From Planosporangium mesophilum (GTDB taxonomy: Bacteria; Actinomycetota; Actinomycetes; Mycobacteriales; Micromonosporaceae), in NCBI RefSeq assembly GCF_016863255.1, contig NZ_BOON01000027.1:122572-186571 (forward strand): 64,000 bases of DNA. The letters run 5' to 3'. Within the stretch, counting starts at the first letter, position 1. The number at the start of each line of letters is the position of its first letter. This document shows, in pieces, positions 51,900 to 61,380 of this stretch. The notes under the pieces were generated by a model, which saw only the letters and a program-made list of their open reading frames with translations, did not search any database and was not told the DNA's origin. Both the position numbers and the translations under genes were made by a program.

Positions 51900-52694
51900 G
51901 TGGACACAGGTAACCGCACCGCCCGGCTCAACTACCGGGTGGACGGGCCGGACGACGCCCCGGTCGTGGTGTTCGGCCCGTCGCTCGGTACCGACCTCGG
52001 GCTGTTCGAGCCGCAGGCCGCCGCGCTCGCCGGGCGGTACCGCGTCATCCGCCACGACCTGCGCGGGCACGGCGGCTCCGAGGTGCCGGCGGGCCCGTAC
52101 ACGATCGGTGAGCTGGCCGGGGACGTCATCGCGCTGCTTGACTCGCTCGGCGTGCAGCGGTTCAGCTACTGCGGCGTGTCGATCGGCGGCGCCATCGGGC
52201 AGTGGCTCGGCGTGCACCACGCCGACCGGCTCGACGCGCTGGTTATCTGCGCGTCGGCGGCGCGCTTCGCCGACCCTGAGTCGTGGCCGGTACGAGCCGC
52301 GAAGGTACGCGCCGAGGGCACCGAGTTCCTGGTGCCGTCGCGTACCGGCGCCTGGTTCACCCCCGGCTTCGCTGCTCGTGAACCGGAGCGCGCCGAGTGG
52401 CTGCTGGGGATGCTGCGCACCACGCCGCCCGAGGGGTACGCCGGCTGCTGCGAGGCGATCGGCGTCTTCGACGTACGCGACCGGCTGGCCGGGATCACCG
52501 CACCGACCCTCGTCCTCGCCGGCTCCGAGGATCCGGCGACCCCGGTCGACATGGTGCGGCAGATCGCCGACGGGATCCCGGGCGCCCGGTTCCAGGTCGT
52601 CGAGGACGCCTCCCACCTGCTCAACGTCGAGAAGCCGGAGATCGCCAACGCGGCGATCGCCGAGCACCTCGCCGCGATCACGCGAACCGAGTGA
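51900..52694 (+). CDS. pcaD: 3-oxoadipate enol-lactonase (alpha/beta hydrolase)
   Basis: A 264-residue alpha/beta hydrolase: YRVIRHDLRGHGGSEVPAGP, the nucleophile elbow YCGVSIGGAIGQWLGVHHAD with its Ser, the Asp region LVLAGSEDPATPVDMV and the His in VEDASHLLNVEKP. This is the pattern of PcaD/CatD, hydrolysing 3-oxoadipate enol-lactone to 3-oxoadipate. GTG 51900 follows AGGAGG by 6 bases. It lies directly after the cycloisomerase gene. Confidence 0.85.
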   Translation: MDTGNRTARLNYRVDGPDDAPVVVFGPSLGTDLGLFEPQAAALAGRYRVIRHDLRGHGGSEVPAGPYTIGELAGDVIALLDSLGVQRFSYCGVSIGGAIGQWLGVHHADRLDALVICASAARFADPESWPVRAAKVRAEGTEFLVPSRTGAWFTPGFAAREPERAEWLLGMLRTTPPEGYAGCCEAIGVFDVRDRLAGITAPTLVLAGSEDPATPVDMVRQIADGIPGARFQVVEDASHLLNVEKPEIANAAIAEHLAAITRTE

Positions 52695-52698
52695 CGCC

Positions 52699-54258
52699 GT
52701 GACCCGGACGATTCCCACGCTGCTGGCCGCCGCGGCCCGTGTCCACGGTCCCCGCACCTGGCTGCGGACCGACGACCTGGAACTGTCCTTCGAGGCGGCC
52801 GCCGGCCGGGTCGCCGCGATCGCGCACCGGCTGCGCGGCGCGGGCGTCGGCCGGGGCGACCTCGTCGTCCTCACCGCCCGAAACGAGCCGGAGTACCTGC
52901 TGGTCCACCTCGCGGTCACGGCGCTGGGCGCCGTGGCCGTGCCGACCAACCCTCGCGGCTCGCAGGCCGAGCTGTGCGGGCTGCTCACCCAGGTCGCCGG
53001 CGGCCTCCGCGCCGTCGTCACCGACCGCGGCCTGTGCGATGTGGTCGCGGACGCGCTGCGCGAGGCGCACGTGTCGGTGCCGCTCCTCGACGCCGGTCAG
53101 CTCGCCGCCGCCCCGCCGGCGGCGGACCTGGCGGTGCTCGACGCCTCCTGCGTCGAGGAGACCGACGTCGCCGTGATGATCCCGACCTCGGGCACCACCG
53201 GCCGCTCCAAGCTGGTGATGCAGACCCACCGCGCCCACGTCATGGCCGGGGAGGGCTTCCCGTACTGGATGGAGCTCACCGCCGACGACCGGCTCATGAC
53301 CTCGCTGCCGCTGTTTCACACCAACGCCCTCGCGTACTCCACGATGGGCTCGTTGAGCTGCGGAGCGGGCCTGGTCCTGCTGCCACGCTTCTCCGCCTCC
53401 GGGTTCCTGGACACGGCCCGGCGCCACGGGGCGACGTCGTTCAACGCGATCGGGGCGATGCTGGAGTTCCTGATGGAGCAGCCGCCCCGGCCCGACGACG
53501 CCGAAACGCCGCTGCGCAGCTGCTACGTGGCGCCGTCCCCGCCCCGCGAACGCCACCTGGAGATCGAGCGCCGCTTCGGCATCCGGCTGTCCTGCGGGTA
53601 CGGCATGTCCGAGAGCCTGTACGGGATGTCGTGGCGGCCGGGGACCCGACCGTTCGGCACGCTCGGCTGGCCCCGCCAGCACCCGACGCTGGGCGAGGTC
53701 AACGAGGCGCGGGTGGTCGACGAGGCCGGGCGCGACGCCGCCGACGGGGCGACCGGCGAGCTGCTGCTGCGCAACCCCACCCTCACCCGCGGGTACTACG
53801 GCATGCCCGACGAGACGGCCGCCGCGCTCGCCGGCGGCTGGCTGCACACCGGCGACCTGGTCACCCGCAACGCCGACGGCACCTTCACCTTCGTCGCCCG
53901 CAAGAAGGAGGTGATCCGGCGGCGCGGCGAGAACCTGTCCCCGGCCGAGGTGGAGCAGGCCCTGCGGGCGCATCCGCAGGTCGTCGAGTGCGCGGTCGTC
54001 GGCGTACCGGCGGGGATGGCCGAGGAGGAGGTCAAGGCGTACGTCCTGCTCGCCGGCGACGTCCCGGTGCCGCCCTCGCAGCTCGCCGAGTGGGTCGCCG
54101 GGCGGCTCGCCGCGTTCAAGGTGCCCCGGTTCTGGCAGTTCGTCGACACCATCCCCACCACGCCGACCGGGCGCATCGCCAAGCACCGGCTGCCGGGCGC
54201 CGACGAGGGGGTCGAGTACGACCTGGCCGCGCCGCGTACGTCGACGGTCCGATCATGA
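52699..54258 (+). CDS. Acyl-CoA ligase (AMP-forming)
   Basis: A 519-residue ANL-family enzyme: VAVMIPTSGTTGRSKLVMQT (P-loop), LSCGYGMSESLYGMSW, AGGWLHTGDLVTRNADGTF, KKEVIRRRGENLSPAEVEQA and the catalytic Lys in TPTGRIAKHRL. GTG 52699 starts 4 bases after the hydrolase stop. Its acid substrate is unknown. Since no 3-oxoadipate CoA-transferase or thiolase is seen nearby, it might activate 3-oxoadipate or another acid feeding the pathway. Its stop overlaps the 52-residue ORF. Confidence 0.85.
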   Translation: MTRTIPTLLAAAARVHGPRTWLRTDDLELSFEAAAGRVAAIAHRLRGAGVGRGDLVVLTARNEPEYLLVHLAVTALGAVAVPTNPRGSQAELCGLLTQVAGGLRAVVTDRGLCDVVADALREAHVSVPLLDAGQLAAAPPAADLAVLDASCVEETDVAVMIPTSGTTGRSKLVMQTHRAHVMAGEGFPYWMELTADDRLMTSLPLFHTNALAYSTMGSLSCGAGLVLLPRFSASGFLDTARRHGATSFNAIGAMLEFLMEQPPRPDDAETPLRSCYVAPSPPRERHLEIERRFGIRLSCGYGMSESLYGMSWRPGTRPFGTLGWPRQHPTLGEVNEARVVDEAGRDAADGATGELLLRNPTLTRGYYGMPDETAAALAGGWLHTGDLVTRNADGTFTFVARKKEVIRRRGENLSPAEVEQALRAHPQVVECAVVGVPAGMAEEEVKAYVLLAGDVPVPPSQLAEWVAGRLAAFKVPRFWQFVDTIPTTPTGRIAKHRLPGADEGVEYDLAAPRTSTVRS

Positions 54259-54413
54259 GCGCGGCGAACCCGGCGCTCGCCGCTCCGGTGGCCCGCAGCA
54301 CGCCGATTGCCGGCTACGCCCTGGGCAGCTGCCTGCTGGCCGCGGCGTTCCTGGGCATCGGGCGGCGCGTACCGCTCGGAATGGACACCGGCCACGAAGG
54401 AGACTCCCGATGA
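54255..54413 (+). CDS. 52-residue ORF linking ligase and lyase genes
   Basis: This small frame encodes MSAANPALAAPVARSTPIAG, then a hydrophobic stretch (YALGSCLLAAAFLGIG) and a basic tail. Its start overlaps the ligase stop and its stop overlaps the lyase start, both as ATGA, which is strong evidence that ribosomes pass through it. It has no family that I recognise. It could be a small membrane peptide or simply a coupling device; a ribosome binding site CACGAAGGAG for the downstream gene lies inside it. Confidence 0.5.
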   Translation: MSAANPALAAPVARSTPIAGYALGSCLLAAAFLGIGRRVPLGMDTGHEGDSR

Positions 54414-55201
54414 GTACGACATACCGCACCAGCCTCGGCACCTCCGACCTGCACAGCATCCGGCTGATGGGCCGCGACCTGTCCGGCGAGCTGATGGGGG
54501 AGGTGCCGTTCGGGGACCTCGCGTTCTGGATGGTCGCGATGCGCCGGCCCACGCCGGGGGAGAGCCGCCTGTTCAACGCGGTCCTGGTCGCGCTGGCCGA
54601 CCACGGCTTCACCCCGACGGTGATCGCGGCCAGGATGACGCTGGCCAGCGCGCCGGAGTCGATCCAGGGCGCGATGTCCGCCGGGCTGCTGGGCGGAGGG
54701 TCGCGGTTCCTCGGCGTCACCGAGGACGCCGCGCGCTTCCTCGCCGAGGGCCTCGCCGGGGCGGGCGCTGACGGGCCGAGGGCCGACGCCGACTACGACG
54801 CGCTCGCCCGGGAGCTGCTGGCGGCCCGCACGGGTGACCGGCGCCCGATCCCCGGGCTCGGCCACCCCGTCCACAAGGACGGCGACCCCCGCACCCCGGT
54901 CATCTACCGGATCGCCGAGGAGGAGAAGGTGCTCGGCCCGCACCTGGCCCTGCTCGCCGCCGTCGGCCGGGTACACCCCGAGATCCTCGGTCGCACGCTG
55001 CCGATCAACGGCGCCGGCGTGTGCGGCGCCGCCCTGGCAGACCTCGGCTTCCCGCCGCTCATCGCGCGCGGGTTCGCGCTGGTGGCGAGGGCGGCCGGGG
55101 TGCTGGCCCACATCGCCGAGGAGATGCGCGACCCGATCGGCCTGCAGCTGTACCAGGCCGTTGACCGCAATGCCGAGTACGTGGACCCCACCAAGGAGTG
55201 A
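54410..55201 (+). CDS. Citryl-CoA-lyase-like protein (citrate synthase fold)
   Basis: A 263-residue protein with citrate-synthase-family blocks: [20 protein letters not shown] (His/substrate region), [40 protein letters not shown] (catalytic His and CoA loop) and [20 protein letters not shown] with [20 protein letters not shown]. It is the length of short stand-alone citryl-CoA lyases, which split citryl-CoA to oxaloacetate and acetyl-CoA. Its link to aromatic degradation is unexplained; it may cleave or form a related CoA ester made by the preceding ligase. GAAGGAG precedes the ATG. Confidence 0.8.
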   Translation: MSTTYRTSLGTSDLHSIRLMGRDLSGELMGEVPFGDLAFWMVAMRRPTPGESRLFNAVLVALADHGFTPTVIAARMTLASAPESIQGAMSAGLLGGGSRFLGVTEDAARFLAEGLAGAGADGPRADADYDALARELLAARTGDRRPIPGLGHPVHKDGDPRTPVIYRIAEEEKVLGPHLALLAAVGRVHPEILGRTLPINGAGVCGAALADLGFPPLIARGFALVARAAGVLAHIAEEMRDPIGLQLYQAVDRNAEYVDPTKE

Positions 55202-55205
55202 CGAG

Positions 55206-56732
55206 ATGACCGCTGTGATCCCCTTCACCGGAGACGAGTACCTGGAGAGCCTGCGCGACGGCCGCGAGGTCTACATCTACGGCGAGCGCGTCGACGACGT
55301 GACCACCCACCCGGCGTTCCGCAACAGCGCCCGCTCGATCGCCCGGCTCTACGACGCGCTGCACGACGATCCACAGGGGACGATCACGGGACCCACCGAC
55401 ACCGGCAACGGCGGGTTCACCCACAAGTTCTTCAAGGTGCCGCGCTCCGCGCAGGACCTCCTCGAGGCGCGCGACGCGATCGCCGGCTGGCAGCGCCTGT
55501 CGTACGGCTGGCTGGGCCGCTCGCCCGACTACAAGGCGTCGTTCCTCGGCTGCCTCGGCGGCAACACCGAGTTCTTCGACCCGTACCAGGACAACGCGCG
55601 CCGCTGGTACCGCGAGACCCAGGAGCGGGTGTACTTCCTCAACCACGCCCTCGCGAACCCGCCGGTCGACCGGCACCGCCCGGCGGACGAGGTTGGTGAC
55701 GTCTTCGTGCGGGTCGTGGAGGAGAACGACAACGGCCTCGTGGTCTCCGGCGCCAAGTGCGTCGCCACCGGCTCGGCGCTGACCCACTACAACTTCATCG
55801 GCCACTACGGCATGCCGCTCAACAAGCGCGAGTACGCCGTGATCTTCATGCTGCCGATGAACGCGCCCGGCGTGAAGCTCATCTCGCGGGCGTCGTACGA
55901 GTACCAGGCCACCGTCTCCGGCAGCCCGTTCGACTACCCGCTCTCCAGCCGGTTCGACGAGAACGACGGCATCATGGTGCTCGACCGGGTGCAGATCCCG
56001 TGGGAGAACGTGTTCGCCTACGGCGACCCGGACAAGGTCAACGGCTTCACGCCCCGGTCCGGATGGCTGCCGCGGCTGACGTTCCACGGCCTGACCCGGC
56101 TCTGCGTCAAGCTCGACTTCATCGCCGGCTGCGTGCTCAAGGCGGTGGAGATCGCCGGCACCAACCAGTACCGCGGGGTCCAGGCGCACGTCGGCGAGAT
56201 CCTGGCCTGGCGCAACATGTTCTGGGGGCTCACCGAGGCGATGGCCCGCAACCCCACGCCCTGGGTGGGCGACGCCGTGCTGCCCAACAACGACCAGGGC
56301 GCCGCCTACCGGGTGCTCGCCCCGGTGGCGTACCCGCGCATCAAGGGCATCATCGAGAACCACGTCGCCAGCGGGCTCATCTACGTCAACTCGCACGCCC
56401 AGGACTGGAAGAGCTCCGAGGTGCGGCCGCTGCTCGACAAGTACCTGCGCGGGTCGAACGGAGTGGAGGCGCTCGACCGGGTCAAGCTGATGAAGCTGCT
56501 CTGGGACGCCATGGGTTCGGAGTTCGGCGGGCGGCACGAGTTGTACGAGCGCAACTACGCCGGCAACCAGGAGGACACCCGAATCCACCTGCTCATGGGC
56601 GCGCAGGCGGCCGGGACGACCGACGAGCTGATGGGCTTCGTGGAGCAGTGCCTCGGGGAGTACGACCTGGACGGCTGGACCGCGAAGCACCTGATCGACC
56701 CGGGGGAGTACAGCACGATCACGAAGAGCTGA
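55206..56732 (+). CDS. HpaB-type flavin monooxygenase, second copy
   Basis: A 508-residue paralogue of the oxygenase at 48012: [78 protein letters not shown]. It uses reduced FAD, probably from the reductase at 47365, since none is encoded next to it. It starts 4 bases after the lyase stop and ends the operon. Two HpaB copies suggest either two phenolic substrates or successive hydroxylations. Confidence 0.85.
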   Translation: MTAVIPFTGDEYLESLRDGREVYIYGERVDDVTTHPAFRNSARSIARLYDALHDDPQGTITGPTDTGNGGFTHKFFKVPRSAQDLLEARDAIAGWQRLSYGWLGRSPDYKASFLGCLGGNTEFFDPYQDNARRWYRETQERVYFLNHALANPPVDRHRPADEVGDVFVRVVEENDNGLVVSGAKCVATGSALTHYNFIGHYGMPLNKREYAVIFMLPMNAPGVKLISRASYEYQATVSGSPFDYPLSSRFDENDGIMVLDRVQIPWENVFAYGDPDKVNGFTPRSGWLPRLTFHGLTRLCVKLDFIAGCVLKAVEIAGTNQYRGVQAHVGEILAWRNMFWGLTEAMARNPTPWVGDAVLPNNDQGAAYRVLAPVAYPRIKGIIENHVASGLIYVNSHAQDWKSSEVRPLLDKYLRGSNGVEALDRVKLMKLLWDAMGSEFGGRHELYERNYAGNQEDTRIHLLMGAQAAGTTDELMGFVEQCLGEYDLDGWTAKHLIDPGEYSTITKS

Positions 56733-56850
56733 TGGCTGGGAGGCAGGTACTACAGCTCGGGATCGGTCCGTACCCGAGTCGACGGCGAGAAGGCCGAATG
56801 TGGGTGGTGGCCGGCTCACTGGCCGTGTCCCGGGCCGGCGCCGGACCTGA

Positions 56851-56946
56851 CCCCTGGGCGTCCAGTTCGTCGATCCCGGTACCGGGTTCTACGAGCGGCT
56901 CGGGTTCGTCGCAAGCCGCGAGGGCATGAAGCTCAGTCTGGGGTCA
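56851..56946 (+). pseudogene. Tiny acetyltransferase-like remnant
   Basis: One plus-strand frame reads IPGTGFYERLGFVASREGMK, then LSLGS. The FYERLGF block is the C-terminal beta-bulge region of GNAT acetyltransferases. Nothing upstream matches, so it is a scar of about 30 codons at the end of the catabolic island. Confidence 0.4.
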
Positions 56947-57430
56947 GTGGCAGTTCGACCGGCTCGGCCGCCGCGCCGGCCGGTGAGGAGTGCTGCGGCG
57001 CGGGGCGGGCCGGCAGTCGCGAGTGCCGGTGGTTGCGCACGGCAACCTCGCAGGTGACGAGGCGGATGGGCGGGGGCGGTGCGACGAACGGCCCCCGCCC
57101 CCACCGCACCCAGAGCGCGACCCTGCCGGCGTCGGCCTCGGCGAGCAGCTTCTCCACGGTACGGCGGCGGTCGGTGCGGTCCACCTCGATCACGACGGGA
57201 CGACCGACTGGACGAGCACAGGCGACGTCCACGACCGAGTGCTGGTTCTGGTACGGGGCGGGCAGCGGGACGACACTCGTGGCGCGCCGGTACACCCGAA
57301 AGCCCTGGGCCTCACCCCACGCGGCGACCGCGTCGACGAGCAGGGCGGTGACCGCGTCCGTCGACCGGTCCACGAACGTGAGCCGGTCCAGGTGCGCCGC
57401 CAGTGAGGCGGCGAGCGCGTCGTCGTTCAC
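56933..57430 (-). CDS. Hypothetical protein, possible nuclease-like fold
   Basis: A 165-residue protein starting at GTG 57430 (VNDDALAASLAAHLDRLTFV), overlapping by 4 bases the stop of a LuxR-type fragment. HSVVDVACARPVGRPVVIEV followed by DRTDRRRTVEKLLAEA resembles the D...(E/D)-x-(K/D) core of restriction-nuclease-like folds, but this is weak. The tail is Pro/Ala-rich. Proteins like this are common next to response regulators in Micromonosporaceae. No function is assigned. Confidence 0.6.
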   Translation of the reverse strand: MNDDALAASLAAHLDRLTFVDRSTDAVTALLVDAVAAWGEAQGFRVYRRATSVVPLPAPYQNQHSVVDVACARPVGRPVVIEVDRTDRRRTVEKLLAEADAGRVALWVRWGRGPFVAPPPPIRLVTCEVAVRNHRHSRLPARPAPQHSSPAGAAAEPVELPLTPD

Positions 57431-57580
57431 GGTCCGCTCCGGTTGCCGCGCGGGACGATCAGCCCGGTCTCACAGGCGACGACGACCGCCTGCGCCCGGT
57501 CCCGCAGGCCGAACTTGCCCCGCACTCGGCTCGCGTGCGTCTTCACGGTCTCATCGCCGACCCGAGCCGCTCGGCGACGT
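57427..57580 (-). pseudogene. LuxR-type response-regulator C-terminus, frameshifted
   Basis: The minus strand reads DETVKTHASRVRGKFGLRDR, AQAVVVACETGLIVPRG and a TGA at 57427-57429: the last helix-turn-helix and tail of a NarL/LuxR response regulator. Just upstream DVAERLG continues in another frame; one base is missing near 57560. No receiver domain precedes it. Its stop overlaps the GTG of the following hypothetical gene, showing former coupling. Confidence 0.65.
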
Positions 57581-57834
57581 CATGGGGCCCATAGGCGCTG
57601 CGACATGATTCCCCACCCACCGCGCCCCAACCGGCGCTTCGCGCGGAGCCCTCTGACACTCGCTCATTGGTTCACCATGATTTCGCTCGATCCGACAATG
57701 GTTCGGGCGCACCGGTGACCGTCGGGCCCGGCCACGACGGGCGTCGCCGACGGTACCTCCTCGGGAGGGGGAGCACCGCGTCGACCAGGAAGCCGGAGGA
57801 GCGCCTCGCCGGTGAGCTCCTCGTTGGCGACTGA

Positions 57835-58056
57835 TCACTTGCCCGGCATGTAACTCCGCTCGATATGGCCCTTGAGGTCATCGGGGTAGAAGTAGACGGG
57901 CCGGAGGTTGCCGGTCGCGTAGCGTTCGGCCTGGTCGTTGAAGTGCGGCGAGTCGGGATGCCCGCTCGTGCCCCCGGCCGTTACCGCCCAGGCGCGCAGC
58001 CTCGGGCCGAACTCCACCACCGCCACGAAGCTGTTGCCGCTGGTGCCGTAGTAGCG
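57835..58056 (-). pseudogene. Penicillin/AHL acylase C-terminal remnant
   Basis: The minus strand reads RYYGTSGNSFVAVVEFG, LRAWAVTAGGTSGHPDSPHF and NDQAERYATGNLRPVYFYPD, ending MPGK at 57835. This is the extreme C-terminus of Ntn-hydrolase penicillin acylase family enzymes (PvdQ/QuiP relatives), where SPHF and QAERY are conserved. The signal, the catalytic beta-chain start and everything before residue RYYG are absent. Confidence 0.7.
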
Positions 58057-58227
58057 CTTCGTTCCCGGCCAGCGCCGGCCGGGCGGGCACCCGCGGGCGC
58101 CTCACCGGCCGGCATCGGTGAACATCGGCTCGGCCATTCTCGGGCCCGGTCACCGCGGGACACCGCCGACGTCACGGGGACGCGGGTGAACCTCGCCGTG
58201 ACGGATGGCTCACTCGGAGGCCACCCC

Positions 58228-60282
58228 TCACTGGGCGGGGGCGACCTCCAGGTCGGTGGCGCTCGCCGACGGGGTCTGCGCGCCCTCGGCCTCGGCCCGC
58301 ACCGCGGCGTCGCGGGCGGCCATGGCCTCCTGCCGGTCGTGCTCCTCGCGCAGGATCGCGGTGGCTTTCCACGCTTGAGGGATGGCGAACGCGTCGACCA
58401 GCGTGATCATGTGCGGCCGCAGCTCGTGGAGTAGTTGGTTCACCGTGGCGGTGAGCATCTTGGCGCGGGTGGGGGTCAGCCGGTCGTGCTCGAGGAACCA
58501 CGCCTTGTCCTGTTCGATGGTCGACAGCGCGTAGAGGTCGCAGACCTTCTCGAGCAGCGCCTTCGCGCCCGCGTCCGTCGTCCGCTCGATGCCGGCGACG
58601 AACGCCTCGAGCACCACCCGGTCGACGTGCGCCTGCGCGGTGCGCAGCACGTGGTCCTGGACGTCGTTGAACATGTCGAACGGCTTCATGCCGTCGGTCG
58701 CGGCGTTCTTGCGCAGCCGCCGGATCGCGCCCTCGAGCACGTGTTTCTCGCGGTCCTCGAAGATCTTCAGCTGCCAGCCGCGGTCGAGCATCGGTACGTC
58801 GTCGTCGCGTCCGGGGACGGCGTCGACGAGCCGCTGGATCAGCCCGCGGGCCGCCGTCCGTTCCAGCACCGTCTCGCGGACCAGGTCGGCGATGAAGCCG
58901 ATCCTGCCCCAGCCGTCGAGCGAGCCGAACGTGTCGCGGTAGCCGGTGAGCAGGCCCTTCGCGACCAGCTGCAGCAGCACCGTGTTGTCGCCCTCGAAGG
59001 TGGTGAAGACGTCGGTGTCGGCCTTCAGGTGCGGCAGCCGGTTCTCCTGCAGGTAGCCGGCGCCGCCGCAGGCCTCGCGGCAGAGCTGGATGGTGCGGGT
59101 GGCGTGCCAGGTCTGCGCGACCTTGAGCCCGGCGGCGCGGGACTCGAGCTCGCGCTGGGCGGCCTCGTCGATCTCCTCGCCGTGCTCGTGCACCGCCGTC
59201 TGGACGTCGTGCATCTGGCTCACCAGCTCGCCCTGCGCGAAGTGCAGCGCGTAGGTGGTGGCCAGCGCCGGTAGCAGCTTGCGCTGGTGCGCGAGGTAGT
59301 CGTTGATGACGATCTCGCGCCCCTCGCCGGGAGCAGCGAACTGGCGGCGGATGTCGCCGTAGCGGACCGCGATGTCCAGCGCCAGCTTCGTGGCCGAGCC
59401 GGCCGAGCCGCCCACGCTCACCCGCCCGCGCACCAGCGTGCCGAGCTGGGTGAAGAAGCGCCGGGTCTCGTTGCCGATGCTCGACGTGTAGGTGCCGTCC
59501 TCGGCCACCTGCCCGTACCGGTCGAGCAGCATGTCGCGGGGGACCTTGACGTGGTCGAAGGTTAGCCGGCCGTTGTCGACGCCGTTGAGGCCGGCCTTGG
59601 GGCCGGCGTCGCCGAGGGTCACGCCGGGCATCGGGTTGCCCTGCTCGTCGCGGATCCGCACCAGCCAGGCGTGCACCCCGTGGTTGGTCCCCTGGGTGAT
59701 CAGCTGTGCGAAGACGACGGCCATCCGCCCGTCCTTGGCCGCGTTGCCGATGTAGTCCTTGCGCGCGGCCTCGTGCGGGGTGTGCAGGTCGAACGTCTGC
59801 GTCTCGGGATCGTAGGTGCACGTCGTCCGCAGCTGCTGGACGTCGGAGCCGTGCCCGGTCTCGGTCATCGCGAAGCAGCCGGGCAGGTCGAAGCTGATGA
59901 TGTCGCGCAGGTACGCGTCGTGGTGCCGCTTGGTGCCGAGCAGCTGAACGGCGCCACCGAACAGACCCCACTGGACACCGGCCTTGACCATCAGCGACAG
60001 GTCGCCGAAGGCGAGCATCTCGATCGAGGTGACCGAGCCGCCGGAGTCGGCCTGGCCGCCGTACTCCTTGGGAAAGCCCAGGCCGACCCGGCCGGAGTCG
60101 GCCAGCTTCTTGGCCATGCGGGTGACTCGCTCGCGGGCCTGGAGCACGCTCTCGCCGTAGACCGGGAGGAACTCCTCGTCGTGCAGGTTGTCCCGGGCGT
60201 CGCGGCGCACGTGCGCCCAGCGGCCGTCGAGGACGTCGCGGATCTCGGCCGGATCCACGCTTGAGGGCACGGTACTGGTCAC
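58228..60282 (-). CDS. Acyl-CoA dehydrogenase/oxidase family protein
   Basis: A 684-residue protein, longer than ordinary acyl-CoA dehydrogenases and like acyl-CoA oxidases. LGFPKEYGGQADSGGSVTSI and CFAMTETGHGSDVQQLRTTC are the FAD-binding blocks; REACGGAGYLQENRLPHLKA and TFEGDNTVLLQLVAKGLL cover the catalytic region; a C-terminal helical domain (about 480-650) follows. GTG 60282 follows GAGGAGAA and overlaps the stop of the TetR gene (GTGA). It probably oxidises fatty acyl-CoA under control of the upstream regulator. Confidence 0.88.
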   Translation of the reverse strand: MTSTVPSSVDPAEIRDVLDGRWAHVRRDARDNLHDEEFLPVYGESVLQARERVTRMAKKLADSGRVGLGFPKEYGGQADSGGSVTSIEMLAFGDLSLMVKAGVQWGLFGGAVQLLGTKRHHDAYLRDIISFDLPGCFAMTETGHGSDVQQLRTTCTYDPETQTFDLHTPHEAARKDYIGNAAKDGRMAVVFAQLITQGTNHGVHAWLVRIRDEQGNPMPGVTLGDAGPKAGLNGVDNGRLTFDHVKVPRDMLLDRYGQVAEDGTYTSSIGNETRRFFTQLGTLVRGRVSVGGSAGSATKLALDIAVRYGDIRRQFAAPGEGREIVINDYLAHQRKLLPALATTYALHFAQGELVSQMHDVQTAVHEHGEEIDEAAQRELESRAAGLKVAQTWHATRTIQLCREACGGAGYLQENRLPHLKADTDVFTTFEGDNTVLLQLVAKGLLTGYRDTFGSLDGWGRIGFIADLVRETVLERTAARGLIQRLVDAVPGRDDDVPMLDRGWQLKIFEDREKHVLEGAIRRLRKNAATDGMKPFDMFNDVQDHVLRTAQAHVDRVVLEAFVAGIERTTDAGAKALLEKVCDLYALSTIEQDKAWFLEHDRLTPTRAKMLTATVNQLLHELRPHMITLVDAFAIPQAWKATAILREEHDRQEAMAARDAAVRAEAEGAQTPSASATDLEVAPAQ

Positions 60283-60977
60283 TTCTCCTCCTGAGGTGCG
60301 ACGCCGGAGAGTCCGGCCCAGGCCAGATCGGTCAGGTGGGATGCGAGTTCGCTGCGGAGCATGGGGCGTTCGGCGCGGAGCCACCAGTCGGCGGCCGAGC
60401 GGACCAGCCCGACGACGCCGTGCCCCCAGGGCGCGGCGGCCGCGGTGTCCCGGCCCGCCTGCCGCAGCGCGACCGCGACGACGGCGGCCGCCTGCTCGCC
60501 TACGAGGTCGGACAGGCTGCTCAGCGGGTCGCTGCCGGCAGGCCGGTCGAGGGTCTGCGGGTGGACGACGAACCGGTACAGCTCGGGGTCGGCCTCGAGG
60601 AACGCCAGGTAGGCCTCGATCGCCGCAGCGACCATGTCCCGGGGCCGGTCGCTGCTCTCGATCGCCGCCCGCAGCTTGGGCAGCAGCTGCGCCGCCACCC
60701 GGTTGCAGACCGCGATGTAGAGCTCGGCACGGTCGGCGAAGTGCCGGTAGACGACGGTCTTGCTCGTGCCCGCCTCGGCGGCGATCTCGTCCATGCCCAC
60801 GCCGGCGCCGTGCTTGGCTACCGCGGCCAGGGTCGCGTCGACCAGCTGCTGGCGCCGGGCACGTCGGTGCTCATCCCACCGGGAGTCGCGCCGGTCCCGC
60901 TCCGCCTTCGAGGCGCGGCGATCACGCGGCTTCGCGATCTTGTCCTGCGACGAGCGTCTCACCGCCTCGGCTTTCAT
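60279..60977 (-). CDS. TetR family regulator
   Basis: A 232-residue regulator. After a very basic N-terminus (DRRASKAERDRRDSRWDEHR) comes the helix-turn-helix GVGMDEIAAEAGTSKTVVYR HFADRA-type block near residues 60-85, split here after 20 residues. The ligand domain (100-225) is helical. ATG 60977 is preferred over the upstream 61013 start, which would overrun a palindrome. It is translationally coupled to the acyl-CoA dehydrogenase, so a fatty-acid-responsive repressor of that gene and itself is likely. Confidence 0.85.
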   Translation of the reverse strand: MKAEAVRRSSQDKIAKPRDRRASKAERDRRDSRWDEHRRARRQQLVDATLAAVAKHGAGVGMDEIAAEAGTSKTVVYRHFADRAELYIAVCNRVAAQLLPKLRAAIESSDRPRDMVAAAIEAYLAFLEADPELYRFVVHPQTLDRPAGSDPLSSLSDLVGEQAAAVVAVALRQAGRDTAAAAPWGHGVVGLVRSAADWWLRAERPMLRSELASHLTDLAWAGLSGVAPQEEK

Positions 60978-60995
60978 GATACCGAGAGTACCTAA

Positions 60996-61006
60996 TACCG
61001 CCGGTA
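60996..61006. promoter_or_regulatory. Palindrome upstream of the TetR gene
   Basis: TACCG-C-CGGTA is a perfect 11-bp palindrome 19 bases before the TetR ATG, within a GGTA/TACC-rich stretch (60980-61008). It is a plausible autoregulatory operator. Confidence 0.45.
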
Positions 61007-61044
61007 CCGACAATCCATCGACGCCGTCCGAGGCGGGATCAGCG

Positions 61045-61380
61045 TCAGGCGCCGCGTGGTGGGTACATGATCACGGCGACGCCGATGAGACAGAGGGCCG
61101 CGCCGATGATGTCGTAACGGTCAGGGCGAAACTTGTCGACGACCATGCCCCAGGCGAGGGAACCGGCGACGAACACGCCGCCGTAGGCGGCCAGGATTCG
61201 GCCGAAGTGCGGGTCGGGCTGGAAGGTCGCCACGAAGCCGTACAGGCCGAGGGCGATGATCCCGCCGGCGATCCACAGCGCGCCCCGGTGCTCGCGCCAG
61301 CCCTGCCACACCAGCCATGCGCCGCCGATCTCGGCAAGGGCGGCGAGCAGGAACAGCAGGATGGAGCGCGCGATCGTCAC
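61045..61380 (-). CDS. YnfA/UPF0060 family small membrane protein
   Basis: A 111-residue protein with four hydrophobic segments ([79 protein letters not shown]). The [10 protein letters not shown] and RILAAYGG motifs are typical of YnfA, a small-multidrug-resistance-like inner-membrane family. It stands alone and lies 68 bases before the TetR start region on the same strand. Confidence 0.9.
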   Translation of the reverse strand: MTIARSILLFLLAALAEIGGAWLVWQGWREHRGALWIAGGIIALGLYGFVATFQPDPHFGRILAAYGGVFVAGSLAWGMVVDKFRPDRYDIIGAALCLIGVAVIMYPPRGA

